DNA of 64,000 nucleotides, taken from assembly GCA_003194525.1 (NCBI GenBank), contig NBIV01000299.1, forward strand, positions 21,091 to 85,090, in the 5' to 3' direction. The stretch comes from Gracilariopsis chorda. Taxonomy: Eukaryota; Rhodophyta; Florideophyceae; Gracilariales; Gracilariaceae. The notes beneath the pieces are model-generated. The model saw only the letters and a program-made list of their open reading frames with translations. It did no database searches and was not told the DNA's origin. Shown piece by piece: positions 34,719 through 45,099 of this stretch. Every line of letters begins with the position of its first letter. The stretch's first letter is position 1. The translations under genes and the position numbers were made by a program.

Positions 34719-36088
34719 CTTTGGAAAGACTCCCTGCGTCTCAAAAAGTTTTGTACCGTTCGTGATCTTCGCATAGCAAACAAGTCCCTCGACATATCGT
34801 CACACCAAGACTGGCGTTTTATATGGGCGCACCATGATGTCACGTTGCGCATTTGGTTCTGGTTAAGATGCCATTCATCTAAAGACACGAATGACCTATC
34901 AAACACTTGCTCCACAGCGTTGATGCATGGAATGCTTTGGTCCATTGTTATCATTGCCGGTGACATTGGAATGATCGACCTAAAGCAGGACAGCACCCCA
35001 GTGAAGTCAGCCGTCGTTTCTCCTGAAATGAAACCCATAAAGAAAGCTAAGGTGAACCCATAGTTTGCTCTTCCATTCACAGTGAAGAGTGGATACCCAT
35101 ATCGATTTGCTATGGCTTTGCAATCAACGGATACACCAGGTACTATCCCAAAATTTTCGTAGTCCTCCAACCACTCTTTCAATGACCAGCAAGCCAGCTT
35201 CATTCGTCCAGCGGAGTCACACTTAAAGAAGAATTTGTTTCTTGGATCCTCTCTATTGAGCTCAATAAGAATCTCGCTCAACCGCATGCACTCCAAGTCT
35301 TTCGGATTACTCACTGAGCCCGCATATCTTAGTTGCTTTCGTGCAGATATAGGAATGATCGGCTTCTTGTACTTGTCTTCGAGGTACCGAATGGTGTCCT
35401 GGAAAGACATGTGTAGCTTTCCTGTCATGTGAATTGCTTCATCTCTCATTTTCGGAGCTAAATACTTCACAGCTCCGTGTTGAGTTGACGGATGTGTATG
35501 CCTCGCCGCTGTGAGGTCAGTGACGTAGCTTCGTCCACTATTACTATCTGAAACCGTCTTGATCGTCATCGAAAACGAACAACGGTCTTTCTTATCGTTG
35601 TACTTCTGGCACTTCAGAATGCTTTTTTGTAGAACTCGCTGATCTCCGGCTACTCCGTTACTTTTCCTTTCCTTCTCCTTAAAACCAACATAGATAGAAG
35701 TTCTCACAAATATGTAGAATCCCATACAGTCGGCAGTATGTTGAACTTCCTTCAGAACATCATGGCCAGGGGAATTCAAAGGAAGCGATTGAAGAAATGC
35801 GAGAACAGCAGCCTTAAAGCACTCTTCTATATCCTCGTTCTGATAGTACTCAACAGTCGAACTGCTGTCGTCATCCTGTTTGCCATCCTCCCCATCAGTT
35901 TCCAGAATCTCAATCTCGCCAGTAGCCCTACTAATGCCTTCCAAGTCCACTATAGAGACGTGAAATAAGTCGAGAGAGCGCTCCTCATCGTCGTCCAGAA
36001 AGCGTTCTATAAGCTCAATTGGATCTTCACCGCCTTCGGAGCTTCGTTCCTTACCCAATTCAATACTGCGTGTGGAAAGCGACCCATC
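34103..36088 (-). pseudogene. MULE transposase, catalytic half, truncated by gypsy B
   Basis: Cut-and-paste transposase. In the minus frame from the amber at 36089: acidic N-terminal stretch, a FAR1-type zinc finger (KCQKYNDKKDRCSF...ARHTHPS, about 35470-35625), then the MULE DDE core with SVDCKAIANRYGYPLF (about 35090-35140), ITMDQSIPC (about 34925-34955) and LDEWHLNQNQ (about 34850-34885). The frame runs into the gypsy 3' LTR at 34102, so the SWIM finger is missing here. It has no ATG near its start and is in frame with the upstream Ulp1 ORF. Confidence 0.85.
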
Positions 36089-38338
36089 CTACTCCATGGC
36101 AGCCTCATCGGTAGAGACTCCAGAGGCCATTGCCACACTCAACTCAAAGTTCTCAAGTGAAGTTTCCGGATATCGTTCTTCACGCTTCTCCAAAAACCCA
36201 GGTCTGTCGTCTGCAGACGATCTTCTGTCAATCTCGAAAGGCTCCTTCCCATTCGTCAAAACAGCAGAGGTATTTTTGGAGCCAGATACGTCCTCTACAA
36301 TGCCTCGATTACGTCCCTGGTCCACTACGTCTCCTACAATGAGAGCATTGTCATCATTCTCTCTCACGTCTCCTACACCGAGCCCGATAGCATCTTCTCC
36401 ACCTTCTCCAATCGCAAGCTTTCTATGCGCAGAGACTGTATTGGTATTCTGGAGCGATGTGCATTGCTCAGAGTCCGGATGAAAGCGGTTGGAATGGGAT
36501 GAAGAAAGTGGCTTTACTGCTATTTTAGACGTCAAACGTTTGTTTGACCCTGGTTCAAGATGTTTTCCATGAGACACTCTTTCCAGTCGTCCATTATCCC
36601 AAAGAAAAGGTCTTTCTGGTAAAAACCCTGTCCTCGGCAGCAAACTGTTTTCCAACATCTTCCAATGCAGTTCATTCATCCCAGGTCCTCCATCCTTTCT
36701 CCAAGTCCTATAGCGCGAGATAAGAGATCGCCTAATAATCTCAATTCGCTTGTCAATCTTCTTTCTGATGCTCGATAGGGGGTCATGGTTGTGATTCAGA
36801 CAATAAGATATCTCCCACTTCTTTGTACGTCTGATGAGGTGGAAAGAGATGTTCGAAGGACAATTCGAATTTATACAGCGCATCCTTCCTGTAGCAGCCC
36901 TATCGTTTCTCTTAACTCTCCTGCAAACTGTTCGAAAGTAGTGGACACCATACATCCAACCATTCTTTGTAGCCAGTGACTTTAGGATTCCTACTAAGTC
37001 GTCCACATGATCCACTTCATTTGGCAGGTGTAGCTGCGGGACACAACCGTTATCCAAACTACTCAAAACGGTGAGAAGTAGGTCTTGAACGACGGAAGAA
37101 GCTACATTGTAGCTATCTTCAAAACGTATCTTTCGAGGTACACGATCCATAGAAACCGTGGAGAGACCTCTATTCAGCAGCTCAATTTTCTCAAGACGAT
37201 CTTCCAGTCTCGGCCGTTTCTCCTCTCTTATTTTTATACATATATCGTCAGATGTCTCGGCGTAAACCTCGTCACTGTCGAATTTACCATTCCCAGTGCC
37301 CGAATCGCTTCCAAGAGATTCCAGTGTCCCCAATTCTGTAGAATCATACCTCTGTTCTACCATTTCTATGCGCTCACAAGTGCCTCCATTGGTTTTTCTC
37401 GGACTGTTGGACTCCTGCACCTTCTCTTCTCGGACGGTGGCGTCTTTATACACCGCCTCGGACCCTGGACTTAGTGTTTGGCCTCGCTGGCTTGCCTGAC
37501 TCTGAATTTCTTTTATTCGCGACAAACCTCGATCCCTAGCCTCAAACATGTGCTCTCGGTGTTGAATTCGGTACTCGCTGACCATTGTTTCCGTCACTTT
37601 TTCAGTTGCAAAATACTGACTTGCCATCAAAGTTTGTACCAACCGGCTCCTTATCGACATCCAATGATATCGCTCGGAGAGCTCAGAACTATACCCCTGT
37701 GCATAGGTTTTGTCCGGAGCGCATCCTCGATCAGACGCAAACTCAGTAAAGAATGAGATTACGTAGCATCCAAAGCTGTAACTGTCCGCTTGGCGGTAGT
37801 AATTCTTGACGTCCAAGACTACATTTTTACGTGAAACGATAGCCTTACTGTTTTCATGAAGAATGCTGTAGTCATATGCTTTCTTAAAAAGCTTCAAGAC
37901 CGGTGGTGGACACTTGAAACGTAGACTATCCCCAAAGTAGACCGTGGGCTTCTCTACCTTGTTTACATCAACATCCATATATCGCGTTCCTAGTAGTATA
38001 CCCCAATGTTCATTGCGCAGGTTCAAGGGAACGATAACTGTGTGAATCTCACCAGAGTGCCCTGATACGTTAACCGAAAACGACTTCTTCATCATGGACA
38101 ATAATGCTTCTTCTTCCTCCTTAGATACCTTCTTTTGCCGCTTCGAGAAGCCAGACAGTGCAACACCTGTATCGGACGGACAGAAACATACACCAGGCTT
38201 TGGTTTCATGTCCATAATCGCGCTTGTGATGAGGTCACTGCAAAGATAAGATCGCATTTTTGAGCTGTGAACGAGAGATATAGGATGTAATTCTTTCTGC
38301 TCTGCATCTACGATAGAGTAAACATGATCATGAATCAA
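36089..38338 (-). CDS. MULE ORF: Ulp1-like C48 protease with FAR1-type zinc finger
   Basis: Counting from 38338: residues about 100-200 form a Ulp1/SENP-like cysteine protease with NEHWG (His111), VYFGDS (Asp137), RQADSYSFGC (Gln183, Cys191), the complete catalytic set. A coiled acidic middle follows, then a zinc finger CINSNC...CLNHNHDP near residues 465-500, and a Ser/Asp-rich tail. The stop is TAG at 36089-36091, and the transposase half continues in the same frame, so the two were probably one protein. The frame is open upstream to about 38455; the first ATG is 27 codons inside. Ulp1 domains in MULEs are known from plants, where their job is unclear. Confidence 0.8.
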   Translation of the reverse strand: MIHDHVYSIVDAEQKELHPISLVHSSKMRSYLCSDLITSAIMDMKPKPGVCFCPSDTGVALSGFSKRQKKVSKEEEEALLSMMKKSFSVNVSGHSGEIHTVIVPLNLRNEHWGILLGTRYMDVDVNKVEKPTVYFGDSLRFKCPPPVLKLFKKAYDYSILHENSKAIVSRKNVVLDVKNYYRQADSYSFGCYVISFFTEFASDRGCAPDKTYAQGYSSELSERYHWMSIRSRLVQTLMASQYFATEKVTETMVSEYRIQHREHMFEARDRGLSRIKEIQSQASQRGQTLSPGSEAVYKDATVREEKVQESNSPRKTNGGTCERIEMVEQRYDSTELGTLESLGSDSGTGNGKFDSDEVYAETSDDICIKIREEKRPRLEDRLEKIELLNRGLSTVSMDRVPRKIRFEDSYNVASSVVQDLLLTVLSSLDNGCVPQLHLPNEVDHVDDLVGILKSLATKNGWMYGVHYFRTVCRRVKRNDRAATGRMRCINSNCPSNISFHLIRRTKKWEISYCLNHNHDPLSSIRKKIDKRIEIIRRSLISRYRTWRKDGGPGMNELHWKMLENSLLPRTGFLPERPFLWDNGRLERVSHGKHLEPGSNKRLTSKIAVKPLSSSHSNRFHPDSEQCTSLQNTNTVSAHRKLAIGEGGEDAIGLGVGDVRENDDNALIVGDVVDQGRNRGIVEDVSGSKNTSAVLTNGKEPFEIDRRSSADDRPGFLEKREERYPETSLENFELSVAMASGVSTDEAAME

Positions 38339-38455
38339 CTTAAGCAGAGGTATGGAAGTTGTGATTCGCAGTCCCGTGTTTCTCTCTACATTTAGAAAAA
38401 AAGATCTACAGATATTGCTTACCAGTTTATCAATATAACTTGTGATTAATATGTA

Positions 38456-38684
38456 TCAAGCTGCGTTCCGAACTTCAAATTGGAGTCGCTACCGAAAACA
38501 GAATTGGAGGAATTTTTTTTTTAGAATGAGACGTGTTTCTTAGGATTGTGTCTAGTGTGCACTTACCAACATGCGCACTGAGGTCTACCATGTCTTTTGA
38601 GGCGAGACATAAAAAAGAAGTGAAGCTATAGTAATCAGAGTATGTGTAAAGCGTAATCGGAGACGCTAGTAATGGATGAAAATG
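38456..38684. other. MULE 5' leader between protease ORF and terminal repeat
   Basis: AT-rich, with a run of about ten T at 38513-38522. Probably the promoter and leader of the minus-strand ORF; no specific site identified. Confidence 0.35.
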
Positions 38685-39071
38685 GGATCTGGATAGGATG
38701 AAGGAGGTGGGAGTGGGAGTAGTGCACGATTGTATTGCTAGAGATAAAGCATCGACGGCGGGTGAGATAGTGTGCAAATGTGTCTTCAGGTACGACGGCG
38801 GGAGAGATGGTGTGCGAATGTATCTTCAGGTGCGCGATCAGGGATCAAAGACGGATGAACACTTGGCGCTTAGAGGTACGTTGTTGCTGGTTTGAATTGC
38901 TCATTTTTGTTTCATTGGTCTACTGGGACAATAGAGGGCTGTGATTGGCCGCAGCAGAATGTGCACATGCGGGTCATTGAGCTGGGTCAGGTTTTTGGAG
39001 AGCTCGTGCTGAGCTGATCCTTTTCAATCAATTTTTTACGCCGGCTACGCTGTGTAGATTATCCCCTGGCC
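38685..39071 (-). repeat. MULE right terminal inverted repeat with doubled 40-bp unit
   Basis: Inverted match to 22435-22778. It contains a 40-bp direct tandem repeat (38753-38792 and 38793-38832, each starting CGACGGCGGG and ending near CTTCAGGT) of which the left end has one copy, explaining the length difference. Confidence 0.8.
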
Positions 39072-39081
39072 CACGGAGTGC

Positions 39082-39874
39082 AGTGCATTACAAAATGTTT
39101 CACAGTAGCCGGCGGATACCGAGCAGAGTGCGCGCCACGCGTCAGCGGTGGACACGCAGCACGTGGTGCAGCAAGGATGTGCGACGTGTGGGGCGGTGAT
39201 TGGGAGGATATAAGCGGCGTGCTGGCAAAAAGGGGCGGCGGGGCCAGCAGGGCCAGTGCCTTGCTGGGCGACGCGAGTGCTACAAAAGGGCCGCGCTGCG
39301 CACAACATCGCTGGCGCCCACGTCGCTGTCCGACCCTTTGACCAAGCCAGCACCACCTCCAACACCGCGTCGTGCTCTCGACAGAACATGTCCGCCATCT
39401 ACACGCCCACCGTCGCCGCCAGCACCGCCGTCGCCAGCGCCGCTGCCTCCGTCATGCGCTAAGCAGCGACTATGACGATACCGGCAACGCATCGGGAGTG
39501 GCGGAAGAAGTATGGGCGCGATGTTGACGTGAAGCACTTATAGAAAGCGTGCTGAAGGATGCCAGTGAGACCAACGCAGGTGGAAGGGAAGCACGCGAGG
39601 CGCGCGTGGGATTGGGGAGACTCGGATGCGAGACGTAGGTGGCACGTCTCATCTGGGCTCGAGGGCGACGTGCGCAGGGCGACAGCAGATGCCTGTAAGA
39701 GCGTTGGGGAATGCCGAAGATGCGGAGAATGCGGCGATGGATCGTGGCAAGATTGCGTTGGGGGCAGGGCGCGATTGCGCTATCTGAGCTCCGGTGGCGG
39801 CCCGTGTGGCGTGTGTGCGGTGCAGCATCGAATGGGGCCTTTTCGTTGACACGCACTGAATTGCTACCAGGGAG
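39082..39874. other. Harbinger B interior right of the MULE, GC-rich, unresolved
   Basis: GC-rich (unlike the AT-richer nuclease gene beside it) with Ala/Thr- or Pro-rich frames at 39200-39475 similar in style to 21181-21640. No domain recognised. Continuous with 22424 before the MULE landed, so it may belong to the same captured host segment as the BSD-like remnant. Confidence 0.35.
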
Positions 39875-40269
39875 GTGGTATCGAACCGCTTTTAAGATCA
39901 ACCTGACGCTATTGCCAAAGTTCTTAAGCGTCCCTCCTATTCTTTCTCCTGAATATCTGAGATCGCAAACCTCTACCCAGGACGAACAAAATGATACGCT
40001 TCTGTAATCATGCAGAGTCGAACGCGAGTAAAAGAATAGTCGTCAACAAAACCCCAAGAACACATAGAAAATTCGCTCACGTCAGACAGCACATCATCAC
40101 CATGCAGATCCAGAAAGTAGTCAAAGCCATTTTTACACCACGCCAGCCATCTTTCCAACCACTCCTGTGCCTCTGCTTCAAAAACCGATCCAGAGGCCAC
40201 ATTCAACTCCTTTGTATCTCCGCAATTGATGCAGAGGTTCTCCAATATCATAACAGTGTTGATGATAAT

Positions 40270-41247
40270 TTAAGAAGTCTGTAGGTTAAACTGTAAAGGC
40301 CTCCAAAGAGCTCCCCATCTTCCCTTTACCCGTCCAAACGCTTGCCCAACCTTAACTCGATGAGATGACAAGTAAAAATTAAAACCGTCCTGATACTTGT
40401 TAGCCATTGAACGCGGATTTGGAGTTACCACAAACTCAGCGCAGCGATAAGCTTCATCGGCAGCGATCAAAAACCCCTTGGCTAGTCCTCCTTCTTGTAG
40501 AAACCTGCCAATATTAGAAAGCGAAATTTCAACACTATCCACAATAGATCCAACATAAACTGCTGATGACGCCACGAATCGGTATTTAGCGTCAAACATT
40601 GCCTGCACAGGCACTCCAAAACCACCCTTACGAGTGTAGAACTGCTGATTATAAAGTTCTCTTGGCGGGTTCTGTAGTAAACGAAGAGTAATTTCAAGTG
40701 CTCTTAAAAACCCTGGCAAGATATGAAATTGTTTTCTTGACAGAGAGAACTCCATGGCGCGCAGTTGGTACGCACGATTATCTGGCTTCTTCGGTAGTCC
40801 CCCAAATTGAAGAACAGTGTCAAAAGTGCTCAATACTTCATTAACGATGCTGCAGCAAGTATTGTTTTCAATAGTATAGGTGATCATAAGATCTAAATAT
40901 GTGGTCCCAGCCATTTAACGTAAAAGGATACCAGGTTTGATAACTGCTTGCAAAGCATTCCTATCCAGCTGTTTTTGCAGTTCCAAATCATACTCTTCAT
41001 CAGTATATTGTGATATAAAAGGGAGGATGGCATTCAATACACAAGAAAATGCAGAACGTGACACACGATAGCAAAATCGAAATTGCGCATCGTTGAGTCC
41101 CATATTGACTTCATAAAAACTTCTTCGGTTTTGTCGAACGTTTTCTGTTCTCGGCGATACAACAAGAGCAAGATGGATTGCTAGAAACGTTACTGCTATA
41201 ATTTGAAAGACTCTTCTTAGCTGCTCGGGCCTGTTTACGGATGACAA
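40270..41247 (-). pseudogene. Harbinger B DDE nuclease, one nonsense codon
   Basis: HARBI1-like nuclease of about 325 residues. The frame is continuous except for TAA at 40915-40917 (LLR*MAGTTYLDL), where Harbinger A has a Tyr codon (SRYMAVARYLDL). Recognisable DDE_Tnp_4 blocks: FYTRKGGFGVPVQAMFDA, VGSIVDSVEISLS, AADEAYRCAEFVVTP, VGQAFGRVKGRWGALWRPL. The first catalytic position seems to be Glu (RALEIT where ALDGTH is usual), and the usual Glu before QAFG is Gly. So it is probably dead beyond the stop codon. Convergent with the accessory gene at 19763-20879. Confidence 0.75.
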
Positions 41248-41513
41248 GCATCGTTTAGTCTGCCGACATCGGTAATCGAACGTGAAAGCTGTTCAGGGTT
41301 GGACCCGATCTACGTGCCTCGTCGTTTCAATTAGTGGAAGTACCTTGATTGCATTATGGTTCTGATTTTCGGATCATAGAGACTGATAGCAGTGGAACAG
41401 CTCTAAAAGATATTGTATTGTTCAGTTTTACAAAATGAATGAAAGCTACTCGAAAAATTACTCTATTATAACCTCTTAGGCTATTTCCGTCAATCCAGTG
41501 GGACTGGCCATAA

Positions 41514-42286
41514 CGGAGTTAGAAAGCTTTTTTCAATTTTCAGATTTAATAGTTCCGTATATATGATCATGAATCAAACAAGTTCATTTGTCCGATTGTA
41601 ATAAATTTAATCTACCACAGTTATCAAAGTTTTTGTAAAATGCTCTGCAAATTTTTGGTTTTTCTTGTGGTCAGTAGACGACAATGTTTCTAAAGTAGAT
41701 TTGATCTGGAGACGTCTGTGCTGCTTCTCGAACGAGAAAGAAGTTGTTAGGGGCACGAAGACGATAAGAAAATAGGAAATGACGCCACCGATGTCATTTG
41801 ACTCCTGGCGTGCGTCGACGTTGTGATGATCAACATATACAACACTAAATCAGTTTTGAAGTGGGAGTTGACTTGTCTGAACGCCATTGGGCTAGAGATC
41901 ATCGATATTGAGGGCTGCAGTGTCACTTGTCGAGAGGCGTAATGGGAAGGGATGATTGGGTTGGGAAGCAATCGTACTCTATGGTGGTATTCTGGCTTGT
42001 GCGAGGTGTTGAGGGCAGCTCCTTTATTGGTTGTCGCTCTTACAGTAACGTCAGCTACGCCGTGTGATTTCACCCTCTCCCCTTTCATTTTTGCGGGGTT
42101 ACAGACGGGACTCTCGTGCCATCTTTTCAAGCTGCCCGACGCGCTGTGCGCACTAAACCTTCGTGACGCGTTTCATTTGTCAACCCTTCATTGCCATATG
42201 CCAGTGTGAACCGGATACACGGCTTTGTGGTTTGTGTCACCGTAATCAGTAGTTTTCCGTTTGGTTGGAAATGAGAGTCTGAGAAC
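41514..42286. other. Upstream region of the SDR gene
   Basis: Non-coding as far as I can see; likely holds the promoter and 5' leader. No clear TATA box or repeat. Confidence 0.4.
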
Positions 42287-43336
42287 ATGGAATTCTCACG
42301 GGAGAAACCAGTGCTTGTCACAGGTGCAACATCCCTTGTAGGATCACATGTGATTGCTGCCCTTCTCGCTCGAAACTTTGTTGTGCGAGGAACGGAGCCT
42401 GAATTTGATTCTGATATTCAAGAGGCTCTGATGTCGTTACCACACTCCGAAAACCTCGCCCTCCATCGTCTGGATCTCAAAGAGCCACAATCCTTTCATC
42501 CAGCATTGTCTGGTTGCTCCGCACTCATTCACACAGCAACTCCTGTTCTGCTAACCCTCGATGGTAGTTTGCCATTCAATACAGAAGACGAAGCAATCCA
42601 AAAGCAGCTCAAGCCAGCAGTGCAAGGCACGGAGGAGTTATTCACCGCAGCAGCCAATGCTGGAGTGAAACGAATCGTGCTAACCTCATCGACAGCCTCG
42701 ATGCGTGCCCAAGGAACATCGCCTACGATATTAGATGAAAGCTGCTGGGGCGACGAAAAGTTCTTCAAGGATACGCTTATGACGCATCCTTACGGAGCAT
42801 ATCGACTAGCAAAGCTTCTGCAAGAGAAGATTGCGTGGAAAGTTGCGGAGGCAACGTCGCTAAAACTTGTAAGCATCCATCCCGGACTTATACTTGGACC
42901 CTCATTGCTTCCCGCTGTGAATGGTAGTGTCGCAATGTTGCTTGAACTCCTGGAAGGACGTGGTTGCGGCGAAGCGCGATGCAAACCTGGAAATATTCCA
43001 AACAACTACTGCTATCTTATCGACGTTCGTGAAGTAGCAGAGGCTCACGTCCTTGCTTTGGAACGAGAGCAAGTAGAGGGTCGAATTTTAGCACTTTCGC
43101 AATCCCCGCTTTACATCGAAATGTACAACAAGCTCCGTGAAAATATTGCTTTCAAACAGTACCCGGAGCGTCCATTGGAAGGCATTGCACCAAGAAGCAA
43201 GCTGTCATACAATAATAGGAAGTTGCGCATGCTGGGCGTTAGGGAAATACCGTGGGAAGATACTCTCAAAGAGAGCGCATATTCTTTGTCGTTATTCGGC
43301 AATGTGGTGCGAGGAATAGATCAGTTGAATGACTAG
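42287..43336 (+). CDS. Extended SDR oxidoreductase, dihydroflavonol/cinnamoyl-reductase-like
   Basis: 349 residues in one exon, ATG at 42287, stop TAG 43334-43336; a normal length for the family. N-terminal Rossmann fold with the NAD(P)-binding motif VTGATSLVGSH (residues 10-20), LDLKEP, a catalytic Ser region LTSSTAS (about 136-142) and the active-site YRLAK (Tyr172, Lys176). The later YLIDVREVAEAHVLAL is typical of dihydroflavonol-4-reductase and cinnamoyl-CoA reductase relatives. Cytosolic, no signal peptide. Family members reduce a ketone or aldehyde with NADPH; the substrate cannot be read from sequence. One of two intact host-like genes here. Confidence 0.9.
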   Translation: MEFSREKPVLVTGATSLVGSHVIAALLARNFVVRGTEPEFDSDIQEALMSLPHSENLALHRLDLKEPQSFHPALSGCSALIHTATPVLLTLDGSLPFNTEDEAIQKQLKPAVQGTEELFTAAANAGVKRIVLTSSTASMRAQGTSPTILDESCWGDEKFFKDTLMTHPYGAYRLAKLLQEKIAWKVAEATSLKLVSIHPGLILGPSLLPAVNGSVAMLLELLEGRGCGEARCKPGNIPNNYCYLIDVREVAEAHVLALEREQVEGRILALSQSPLYIEMYNKLRENIAFKQYPERPLEGIAPRSKLSYNNRKLRMLGVREIPWEDTLKESAYSLSLFGNVVRGIDQLND

Positions 43337-43489
43337 TAGCTTGAAAGTTTAGCCAAAGTTCAACTAAGTGAACTTGTGTTTCAGACAACTTTCTACGAAG
43401 ATCCAATGCCTTGATAGATTTACCTCCTTTGAATTGGTTGCTGCTTCTTTAGTGTTGACATCAGTTTTCTATTTCTAGACTAAAGTAAA

Positions 43490-44560
43490 GCTTAAAATGA
43501 AGCTTTCTCTCTGTAAGAAGCCCAAGAACTTCTCTGGTGCATGTCTATTAATCTAGCAACGTTTTGTCTGGCATAATGCGGAACATTTAACAACAGTTCG
43601 CGTCTCGAAACTATTGTTAAGGGACATCGGAGAACCACGTGTTTCTTTTTCTTCACGTTGGCTGTGCACTCACACAGTAGCACCTGTTTCTAGATGTAGG
43701 AATACCGGATGTAAGGATTCCACGTACGCTGTATAGAGCAACTTCAGCTTTCCATGTAATCCGCTCATCATCAAATATCTCCGAAACCTTTGATAGAACA
43801 GGCTTCGAATTCTGGTTTGACAGTTGATGTCTAAGACAGTGCCCATCGTACATTTAACATATACGGACTCTGGATTCTATAGGTACCTTTGCCTGTTCCG
43901 AAAATGAGTATTTCAACTCCTCTTTTGCAAGCCGATCAACACGCTCGTTTTGCTGTATGCTTTTTGGCGTTTAGCTGGTACACAGCGTATGCAAGGGATT
44001 GCGGGTGGTGGGGTTGACTTCGAAAATTGGTCTGCAGGATCGTCAAGATAGACTGTGAATCTGTGCAGATGCGAACAACATTGTCGTTCTGTAGTCGTAG
44101 CTTCACAATGGCGGCAATCATAGCCACGATCTCTGCCGAATAAGAACAGTTATTGATCCCAGCTGGGACAGTTCCGCAGGTGACTTTTCTAGTGCGTGAG
44201 TCCCATATGTGGTATGCCGCCGCGCCAGAGGTGTTTGACGTGAGAAACCGCATGTTGAGCTTGTGTCCGTCCGTCTGTGCCCGTACCCGATTGACATCTT
44301 TTGTGTTGTTCATACCCCATTCTAAACTCGTCGTCGTATTCTGTCCACAAATATGGCCTATTATGTCGAGCATTGACAAATTGGGACACGCATTGAATGA
44401 ACCTCTGTCATAGCTTCTTCTGTGGCAAAGTAAGCTTTTTCGCAGTACCATCCCTCATCCCATTCCAGTGCAAATCGCGTCGGTTTATCGCGGGTTGGTA
44501 GCTCACTTACCATAACATCGCACCAGATGTCGACATCCGGGTTGGGAGGCTCTTATTTAA
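43490..44560 (-). pseudogene. LINE-like RNase H domain remnant
   Basis: Minus strand. A frame at 43936-44200 reads AAYHIWDSRTRKVTCG, SYSAEIVAMIAAI and ICTDSQSILTIL, the Asp/Glu/Asp layout of the RNase H fold found at the C-terminus of some non-LTR retrotransposon ORF2 proteins. Upstream pieces in other frames (DIWCDVMVSELPTRD, ALEWDEGWYCEKAYF) and a downstream piece (43653-43853) look coding but broken by stops and frame changes. No poly(A) tail or target duplication was identified. It could instead be a host RNase H-like relic. Confidence 0.5.
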
Positions 44561-44645
44561 GCATTTCCATTGCTTCTCTTTGGTTCCAGCAGTTTCTGAA
44601 CAAAACGCGACAGAGGTAGAATGGAATGGTTGTTTTTCTCATACG

Positions 44646-44975
44646 TCACCAATACCTTGTGTAATATCGAAACAAAAGAAAGCTCGCATATGTTTGTTGC
44701 ACTAAACCTGCTGAATTGTGGAAACAGCATGTCCCGGATGGGAGTCTTTCGACGACCATACTCACGCTACGCTCAGAGTACCTGCGTACCACACATACCA
44801 AGGTACCCTTGGAGACGACTGCAATTTTTCTTCTCGTAAATTTGAATTTGGCGCCTTCTTTGTCGCCTTTTTTGCCGTAGGACTTGGCACCAATGGTTGA
44901 GCTTGAATTGTCTCCGAGATAGGGATCTTCAATGATTGGCTGAGCAATTAAGGCTGTTACATGGCGCATTGGCAC
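44646..44975 (-). CDS. Uncharacterised open frame, 109 residues
   Basis: Open on the minus strand with a basic middle (SYGKKGDKEGAKFKFTRRK). No family recognised. It lies just upstream (in minus orientation) of the LINE-like remnant and may be part of that element or chance. Confidence 0.2.
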   Translation of the reverse strand: MPMRHVTALIAQPIIEDPYLGDNSSSTIGAKSYGKKGDKEGAKFKFTRRKIAVVSKGTLVCVVRRYSERSVSMVVERLPSGTCCFHNSAGLVQQTYASFLLFRYYTRYW

Positions 44976-45099
44976 CCGACTCTAGTTGTGTCCCGACCCC
45001 TGATTGGTTGCTATTCAATATATTCTGTACGCTCACTACAACATGTATTTTCGCCTCTGGTCATAGGATACAGGCCTGTATCCTAATCATTCGTTTCAC

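Larger units (their letters stand above)
22435..39071 (-). mobile_element. MULE (Mutator-like) with Ulp1-protease ORF, carrying nested gypsy B
   Basis: Long terminal inverted repeats start GGCCAGGGGATAATC on each end (left from 22435, right ending 39071). They are flanked by an exact 10-bp duplication CACGGAGTGC (22425-22434 and 39072-39081); Mutator elements make 8-11 bp duplications. The minus-strand genes encode a Ulp1-like protease plus zinc finger and a MULE transposase. Gypsy B lies inside at 24293-34102. The flanks of the gypsy overlap by about 607 bp of transposase sequence, so the MULE is chimeric; without gypsy and overlap it is about 6.2 kb. Confidence 0.88.
18991..41510. mobile_element. 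Harbinger B: PIF/Harbinger element carrying a nested MULE
   Basis: Terminal inverted repeats: AGGACAGTCCCCACTGGATT on the left (18991 on) and, on the minus strand, TGGCCAGTCCCACTGGATTG at the right (ending 41510). Both are flanked by TAA (18988-18990 and 41511-41513), the 3-bp target site typical of PIF/Harbinger. Two convergent genes fit the superfamily's two-ORF plan: a SANT-like accessory protein on plus (19763-20879) and a DDE nuclease on minus (40270-41247). Subtracting the MULE (22435-39071) leaves about 5.9 kb, including a BSD-like gene remnant between the two. Confidence 0.75.
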
